DNA of 58,982 nucleotides, from assembly GCA_947178145.1 (NCBI GenBank), contig CAMWXE010000027.1, forward strand, positions 1 through 58,982, read 5' to 3'. This document shows, one piece after another, positions 54,441 to 58,982 of this stretch (position 1 is its first letter; every line of letters begins with the position of its first letter). A model generated the notes under the pieces. It saw only the letters and a program-made list of their open reading frames with translations. It did not search any database and was not told where the DNA came from. The stretch comes from an uncultured Lachnospiraceae bacterium. Its GTDB lineage: Bacteria > Bacillota > Clostridia > Lachnospirales > Lachnospiraceae. The position numbers and the translations under genes are program-made.

Positions 54441-56133
54441 TTTAAAAACTTCAAATATAAGAATTTTTTGGCGTTTTATGGGTCTGATGGGTGACAGGCT
54501 TCCAGTCTATTTAGGAGCTATTTTGGTTTCTACGGTAGGTGATGCGGGGCGCAGGATCGCAAACTCTTATCTGATCAATAATATTGTCACAGCGGCGCAG
54601 AAGCAGAATACAGATAACGTGCTGTTGCCTGTTCTTGGTAATTTTATAGTATTTGTACTCTGCTTGCTGCTTTGGCGGTTTGGCATTATACACTACAATA
54701 TCGAGGGGCGAACTGGCGCAGGGAAACTGGAGAAGCTCGTGTTTTCTAAGGCGATGCGCCTACCCATGTCCTATTATGAGAACAATCACAGCAGTGACTT
54801 TATGTCACGTCTGATTTTTGATACACAGAAGGCTTCAGATATTTACACATCAAGGCTGCGCAGACTGCTTGCGGCGATGTTATCGACGGTAATGTATCTC
54901 ATTCCTATGCTTTATTTTAGCTGGGAACTAACACTCTGTATGGTCGGAATCAGTCTGTTGGCTTTTGCGGGAAACAGTTTCTTTGCAAAGCCTATGAAAG
55001 AAGCCGGAAGTCGTCTTTCTGACAAGAACAAAAAGATGCTTGAGAAGCTGACTAGCATTCTGTCCGGCATGGAATTGATTAAGATATTTTCAGTTGGGAC
55101 AAAGCTGACAGAGGAGTATGAAGACGCAAACAGGGAATATTTTCACATTCAGAAAAGAACGAACCGGCTGTCGGCGGGACTGGAATCCCTGAATCAGATG
55201 CTTGACCTAGTCGGTGCGTTGGCTTTTCTGGGGATTGGGATCTGGTTTGTGTCGCTTGGACGGGTGAGTCTGGGGGCGTTGACAGCACTTTACTCGCTGT
55301 ATGGCACATTTCGGTATGCCTTTTTGGAAATAGGGCAGTATCTGCCGCAGATGATGAATTGTATTGCCAACGCCGAGAAAATTTTTGAGCTGGTTGATAT
55401 GGCGGAGGAGCCAGCGCAGTGGAAGATAGAGGTTGATTCAGACTGCGACTGTGAAGACAATATGGAAGACGAAAAAATGATGCTGTCCATGCGGAATGTG
55501 AGTTTCTCTTATGATAATAGTGAGCGAAAGATTCTGGACCAGTTTTCGATGGAAGTCAGAAAAGGAAGTTATGTTGCGGTTGTGGGTGAATCAGGGTGTG
55601 GAAAAAGTACACTTGTGAAACTTTTGTTAGGGTTTTATCCAGTTGGAGCGGGGAGTATGTCGATTGGAGGAAAGGCGTATCGCGACCTTACATTAAAGGA
55701 AATCAGGGAGCAGATTGCCTATGTCCCGCAGGAGCCCTATCTGTATGAAGTGAGTATTGCCGAAAATATAGCTTATGGCAGGTGTGGTGTGAGCCGCGAG
55801 GAAGTCATAGCGGCAGCAAAGGCGGCAAATGCCCATGAATTTATTATGAAACTGCCAAACGGATATGACACAATGCTGGGAGAGCGTGGAAATACGTTGT
55901 CAGGTGGGGAAAGACAACGGATTGCGATTGCCCGTGCTATTATCAGAAATACGCCTGTAATGATATTGGACGAAGCGACTTCGGCGCTTGACAATGAGTC
56001 TGAGTCACTTGTACAGGAGGCGATCAAAAGGCTGAGACAGGATCGCACGATACTGATGATTGCCCACCGCCCCGGCACGATTGCTGCGGCAGATGAGGTG
56101 GTTACTGTTCATGCTCCGTCTGATTTTTTATGA
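54415..56133 (+). CDS. ABC exporter half-transporter, second subunit
   Basis: Start at ATG 54415 after GAGAAGGGGA (ATG 54427 also possible); 572 residues. Six transmembrane helices to ~300, then ATPase with Walker A GESGCGKST, signature LSGGERQR, Walker B VMILDEATSALD and H-loop MIAHRPG (Pro for the usual Leu after His-Arg). An acidic insert DSDCDCEDNMEDE links the two halves. Both subunits keep the catalytic Glu, so neither nucleotide site is obviously dead. Last gene of the 51472-56133 unit. Confidence 0.9.
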   Translation: MQKCMQKVDLKTSNIRIFWRFMGLMGDRLPVYLGAILVSTVGDAGRRIANSYLINNIVTAAQKQNTDNVLLPVLGNFIVFVLCLLLWRFGIIHYNIEGRTGAGKLEKLVFSKAMRLPMSYYENNHSSDFMSRLIFDTQKASDIYTSRLRRLLAAMLSTVMYLIPMLYFSWELTLCMVGISLLAFAGNSFFAKPMKEAGSRLSDKNKKMLEKLTSILSGMELIKIFSVGTKLTEEYEDANREYFHIQKRTNRLSAGLESLNQMLDLVGALAFLGIGIWFVSLGRVSLGALTALYSLYGTFRYAFLEIGQYLPQMMNCIANAEKIFELVDMAEEPAQWKIEVDSDCDCEDNMEDEKMMLSMRNVSFSYDNSERKILDQFSMEVRKGSYVAVVGESGCGKSTLVKLLLGFYPVGAGSMSIGGKAYRDLTLKEIREQIAYVPQEPYLYEVSIAENIAYGRCGVSREEVIAAAKAANAHEFIMKLPNGYDTMLGERGNTLSGGERQRIAIARAIIRNTPVMILDEATSALDNESESLVQEAIKRLRQDRTILMIAHRPGTIAAADEVVTVHAPSDFL

Positions 56134-56143
56134 GAAAAAACCC

Positions 56144-56172
56144 TTGATTTTCAAGCCTTTTCGTGCTATAGT
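56144..56172 (+). promoter_or_regulatory. Sigma-A promoter of the truncated FMN riboswitch
   Basis: TTGATT (56144-56149), 17-base spacer, TATAGT (56167-56172), 24 bases before the aptamer-like sequence. Confidence 0.7.
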
Positions 56173-56195
56173 AATCTACGGAAACAAAATAACAA

Positions 56196-56220
56196 ATCTT
56201 CGGGGCAGGGTGTGATTCCT
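56196..56220 (+). promoter_or_regulatory. 5' fragment of an FMN riboswitch (RFN element)
   Basis: ATCTTCGGGGCAGGGTG (56196-56212) followed by TGATTCC matches the conserved first part of the FMN aptamer (P1 strand and P2 5' side). The required continuation, with the ACCGGCGGT block and later AGTC-GGATG and closing AGAAGAT strand, is not found downstream. The element therefore breaks off near 56219, probably at the insertion point of the AT-rich island. Established: the motif is diagnostic of FMN riboswitches. Inferred: the rest and its riboflavin gene were displaced. Confidence 0.7.
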
Positions 56221-56727
56221 ATAGCCAAAAACCGTGTAAAATAAGGCATTTCAGAGGGTACAGTAAGTGGGTTTACACCAATTTTACACCAAACGCAAAA
56301 ATGAGAGCCTTAATATGATATGAATTGAATATTCGGACAAATGCATAAGTCCATTATCAGTTAAATTCCAATAGCTGATAGTGGGCTTATTTTGATGCCT
56401 GAGTATATCCAACAAGGAATATACACACAAACCATTTAACCATCTTAGAATAGCTCACAGTGAGTCACAGAGGCATTCCAGAATCACTATACCATTCAAA
56501 TTATCATTATCAAGAATTAACTATCCATTAATCACCAACCATCAAATTGACACAAAATCACACGCAACATAAAAACAGTATTTCATTGACAATTGACACA
56601 CAAATCAAATTCCATCAGTTAGATAGCTCAATCTGACTTAAACTTATCAATCAACAAAATTCAGCAACCTAATTTAATGATGCAGTAAACATCAATCCAC
56701 CCAACACAAATCAAGGAGGACAAATGC
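56221..56727. other. Gene-free AT-rich stretch with TTTACACCA repeats
   Basis: No gene is supported in these ~500 bases. TTTACACCA occurs at 56272-56280 and 56283-56291 (period 11), and GTGTAAA at ~56234 is its inverse, a pattern seen at recombinase arm or attachment sites. The remainder is AT-rich without ORFs or clear hairpins until the AAGGAGG before 56728. Confidence 0.4.
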
Positions 56728-57087
56728 ATGTACGGTAGAGTAACCAAATATTTCACAGACAGGGGATATGGCTTCATACGTGGTGAGGATAACAATTCAT
56801 ACTTTGTGCACCATTCACAGTTAAACGGTGAGCACATTGAGAGAGGATACTATGTATTCTTTAAACCATACAAAACGGACAGGAGTGATTACAATGCTGG
56901 GAACGTAACTGTAATTGAAACGCCAGATAAACAATTAAATAGTACAGCCAAAAAGAAAAAGACCAAGAATCATATTTCATCTAAGCATAAATCATGTAAC
57001 GCAGATAAGATAATCAGACCGGACAAACAATTTAAGAAGTTCATCAAAAAATTTATGGAAGAAAAGGAGACACACATATGTCAGTAA
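56728..57087 (+). CDS. Cold-shock-domain protein with basic tail
   Basis: AAGGAGG lies eight bases before ATG 56728; 119 residues. Residues 1-66 form a CSD/OB fold (MYGRVTKYFTDRGYGFIRGEDNNSYFVHHSQL; RNP1-like GYGFI and RNP2-like YFVHH). The remaining ~50 residues are Lys-rich. It would bind single-stranded nucleic acid. The tail is unusual, since normal Csp proteins end at ~67 residues. The gene overlaps the HU gene by ten bases and has AT-rich codons, fitting a mobile island. Confidence 0.8.
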   Translation: MYGRVTKYFTDRGYGFIRGEDNNSYFVHHSQLNGEHIERGYYVFFKPYKTDRSDYNAGNVTVIETPDKQLNSTAKKKKTKNHISSKHKSCNADKIIRPDKQFKKFIKKFMEEKETHICQ

Positions 57088-57371
57088 ATAAAAAAGAATT
57101 TGCAGATAGAATGGCTGAAAAAGGCGGAATAATGAAGAAAGATGCAATGAAGGGATTGGAACTGTTCATTGATACACTCATGGATTGTATGAGCAACAAT
57201 GAAAGAGTAATGATTAAGGGATTTGGCAGATTTGAGATGAGAACAGCAAAAGAGAAAATAGGCAGGAACCCACAAACCGGGCAGCAATGTATCATACCTG
57301 AACATGAAAAAATAAAATTTGTTGCAAGTGAGGGACTTGTGGACAGAATCAAAGAAAGAAGGAACGAATAG
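57078..57371 (+). CDS. HU-family DNA-binding protein
   Basis: GAAAAGGAG precedes ATG 57078; 97 residues. HU/IHF fold: NKKEFADRMAEKGG at the start, VMIKGFGRFEMRTAKEKIGRNPQTGQQCIIPEHEKIKFVAS in the beta arms, including the GRNPQTG tip. HU bends DNA as a dimer. The seven-residue C-terminal helix SEGLVDRIKER is normal. It belongs to the AT-rich island and may help recombination or replication of the element. Confidence 0.92.
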   Translation: MSVNKKEFADRMAEKGGIMKKDAMKGLELFIDTLMDCMSNNERVMIKGFGRFEMRTAKEKIGRNPQTGQQCIIPEHEKIKFVASEGLVDRIKERRNE

Positions 57372-57375
57372 TCAT

Positions 57376-57726
57376 ATGCAGTTAAAAGACAGAATTGTAA
57401 TAATCAGTGAAAAGAATATGAACAATATTAATGCTTTGTATGGTAAATGTACCACAGATGAATTAGAGCGGATTGTAAACAATATGATTGATAATGCAGT
57501 TGTAGAGATTAATGAGGATAGGAGCAAATTACATATGGATAAGATAGTTAGTTGCAGCGAATGTGAATTTATGAAGATGTATGATTATGGGAGCAGGATT
57601 TATTATTGTGACCATGAAGATAGGACAGACGATATGGGGAAATTGGGTGTAGGTGATGTACCAAGGATATGTCCTAAATGGTGTCCGTTGAGTTGTAAGA
57701 TTGATGACAGCTCTGCTGCCAAATGA
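57376..57726 (+). CDS. Cys-rich small protein, unknown, 116 residues
   Basis: ATG 57376 lies four bases after the HU stop; no strong ribosome site, so translation may be coupled. Residues ~60-108 hold CSEC, YYC, ICPKWC and C, a likely metal-binding set. The N-terminal half is helical. No family recognised; similar Cys-rich proteins occur in phages and plasmids. Confidence 0.6.
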   Translation: MQLKDRIVIISEKNMNNINALYGKCTTDELERIVNNMIDNAVVEINEDRSKLHMDKIVSCSECEFMKMYDYGSRIYYCDHEDRTDDMGKLGVGDVPRICPKWCPLSCKIDDSSAAK

Positions 57727-57782
57727 AAAATCTGACTGTCCAAATTTGGACAGTGAAATTTAAAAATATAGGAGTGTATCAT

Positions 57783-58067
57783 ATGAAGTTTAAAGATTTA
57801 GAATGGAAAGATGTTGTATCAGATAATGTGATTGTAAGTAGTCATTGCATGATTAATTTATGCGGCGTGATAAAAATAGAATTTCAGATTAATTATGATC
57901 CAAAAGACAATCAATATTATCTATATGCATTTGGTAAAGGGAGTAGCAGGAGATTACAGCCTGAAAAGTGTGGTTCAATAGAATCGGCTAGGAATGTTGC
58001 ATATAAGATATATTCAAATGAGATGGAACGGATAAAAAAAGCGATTGATTATCTGGTGGTTACTTAG
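57783..58067 (+). CDS. Hypothetical island protein, 94 residues
   Basis: ATG 57783 follows TATAGGAG; an in-frame ATG 57723 overlapping the previous gene lacks a ribosome site. The product is a small alpha/beta protein (MKFKDLEWKDVVSDNVIVSS... YYLYAFGKGSSRRLQPEKC...) without signal or membrane segment. No family recognised. Confidence 0.55.
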   Translation: MKFKDLEWKDVVSDNVIVSSHCMINLCGVIKIEFQINYDPKDNQYYLYAFGKGSSRRLQPEKCGSIESARNVAYKIYSNEMERIKKAIDYLVVT

Positions 58068-58176
58068 AAAAAAGTAACGAGAATGACTGGGAACCAAATG
58101 TTGCCGAGTGAATTTAACTGAACACGAAATCGTGGTGAGTGAAATTTAACAAAATATTTGAAAATAAAAGTAAGGT

Positions 58177-58209
58177 AAAAGATTGCGCCGTTTTTGGCGT
58201 GGTCTTTTT
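58177..58209 (+). terminator. Terminator in the island
   Basis: AAAAGATTGCGCC (58177-58189) pairs with GGCGTGGTCTTTTT (58196-58209), using several G-T pairs, around a six-base T-rich loop. It follows two short direct repeats GAGTGAATTTAAC (58106) and GAGTGAAATTTAAC (58137). Confidence 0.7.
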
Positions 58210-58601
58210 ACAATGCGATCAATCAGGAAGGGACTTAAAAGTTTTAAGACCCATGAATCAACAAAGGGGTGAACGAAACATTTATCCCTATAAACAAAAA
58301 GAGGATGTTAAAATTTTTAACAGGCTTACAAGTAACAACCATTTGGTTGTAAGTAAAAACTACTCAAGCGAAAATTATCTTTAGTAAATTTCTATCTGCC
58401 AGTAGAACAAAAAAAGAGAATATATAGGTATGGTTTCGGATGTGAAATATATTCACAGCAGAAAATATATTTACCAGAAGAAATGTAAATATGTGGTGTC
58501 CCAAAATGGGAAGTCACATTGCAGAAAAAGAAAAATTGATAGAAGAAATGTAGAAGTATTTATTGTAAAGGTTATTTAGTTGAAAAATGAATATTGAAAA
58601 T

Positions 58602-58820
58602 ACATATAAAGTTTTCGTGCTGACGCACTCAAAAATCTTATTTGTATTGTCGGGTTCCATTTTTGACTATACGAGAATGACATATAAATTATTTCCTTAT
58701 ATGTGCATTTCAAACAGTCAAATTTGGAAAACAATATATGTAAATTAAGAAGTCAAATTACAACATCAAAAATCAGATTTTTTGAGCGGTAGCGAAAAAC
58801 TTTATATGTGATTGACTATA
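58602..58820. repeat. Cluster of ACATATAA inverted repeats and TTGACTATA direct repeats
   Basis: ACATATAAAGTTTTCG (58602-58617) is mirrored by CGAAAAACTTTATATGT (58793-58809), one extra A apart. Between them ACATATAA (58680-58687) and TTATATGT (58697-58704) form a hairpin. TTGACTATA occurs at 58663 and 58812. No gene lies from 58385 to 58851. The arrangement could be an operator, origin or recombination region of the mobile element. Confidence 0.5.
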
Positions 58821-58851
58821 TTCTAAAAAAGAAAAATGAAGGAGAAAAAGC

Positions 58852-58982
58852 ATGTATACACAAAGAGGGAAGAAATATATCTATTCAGTTATTCAGGCAA
58901 ACGAATTTATCCAGAGAGGATATAGATGCTTGGAGACAGGATTTAATTCAAAACAGAGGAAGTATTATTGGGTATTTGATTA
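58852..58982 (+). CDS. Start of an unidentified island gene (partial)
   Basis: GAAGGAGAA lies seven bases before ATG 58852. Forty-three codons are visible to the window edge (MYTQRGKKYIYSVIQANEF..., ...YYWVFD). The sequence is basic and aromatic, and no family can be named. Confidence 0.6.
   Translation, partial: MYTQRGKKYIYSVIQANEFIQRGYRCLETGFNSKQRKYYWVFD

Noticed and set aside
58139-58384. 81-codon frame starting at GTG
   Set aside because: A terminator-like hairpin lies inside it, there is no good ribosome site and the peptide has no protein-like pattern.

Overview
The window looks like a chromosomal segment of a gut-type Lachnospiraceae/Clostridia bacterium. The evidence is an anaerobic [FeFe] hydrogenase module, a DUF4250 gene behind holA, BspA-type and internalin-like leucine-rich proteins, a Gram-positive ComEA/ComEC pair, a galactan/galactoside locus, strong AGGAGG-type ribosome sites and sigma-A promoters throughout. 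Most of the window has balanced base composition. The first ~1.5 kb and the last ~2.8 kb are visibly AT-rich and look like horizontally acquired or decaying DNA.

Layout. 1-1737: remnants of a toxin-antitoxin pair, then an orphan BtrH-like (DUF4872) gene. 1767-6004: LytTR response regulator, GHKL sensor kinase, a 55-residue membrane protein, an ABC ATPase and its permease, probably one signal-responsive export or immunity unit. 6128-11204: internalin-like LRR lipoprotein, a broken transposase tail, a WYL regulator and a BspA-like protein. 11447-16183: VOC protein, Fpg/Nei-like protein without the catalytic proline, a lipoprotein, an EamA exporter and a chemoreceptor. 16478-18587: M18 aminopeptidase followed by a tandem repeat and a frameshifted Uma2 gene. 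18908-22479: GltD-like oxidoreductase plus [FeFe] hydrogenase behind a promoter with a cre-like palindrome. 22543-24311: zinc-ribbon protein and DUF4422 glycosyltransferase.

24451-31829 is a tightly packed run: comEA, response regulator, histidine kinase, GerMN lipoprotein, comEC, holA, DUF4250. Its kinase-regulator-GerMN core parallels the actinobacterial MtrA-MtrB-LpqB set. 31880-34706 is an iron/cobalamin-type importer whose binding protein converges on the permease and ATPase genes. A polysaccharide deacetylase, a small unknown gene and a PfkB kinase follow, the kinase carrying the same cre-like palindrome as the hydrogenase operon.

37610-46054 plus 46176-51299 form a carbohydrate region. 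It holds a sugar ABC importer without its own ATPase, then an operon with a LacI-type operator: intracellular GH53 galactanase, class II galT, LacI regulator, AraC regulator. GH2 beta-galactosidase, an unfamiliar 619-residue protein with highly biased codons and an overlapping zinc-ribbon gene come next. Together they would import galacto-oligosaccharides, cut them inside the cell and feed galactose into the Leloir pathway.

51472-56133 carries the least familiar unit: an XRE-type DNA-binding domain fused to a degenerate AIR-synthase (PurM)-like domain, followed by a two-gene ABC exporter. At 56196 an FMN riboswitch starts but breaks off after about 25 bases. Beyond it lies the AT-rich island with cold-shock, HU and small unknown genes and a repeat-rich region, running off the right edge.
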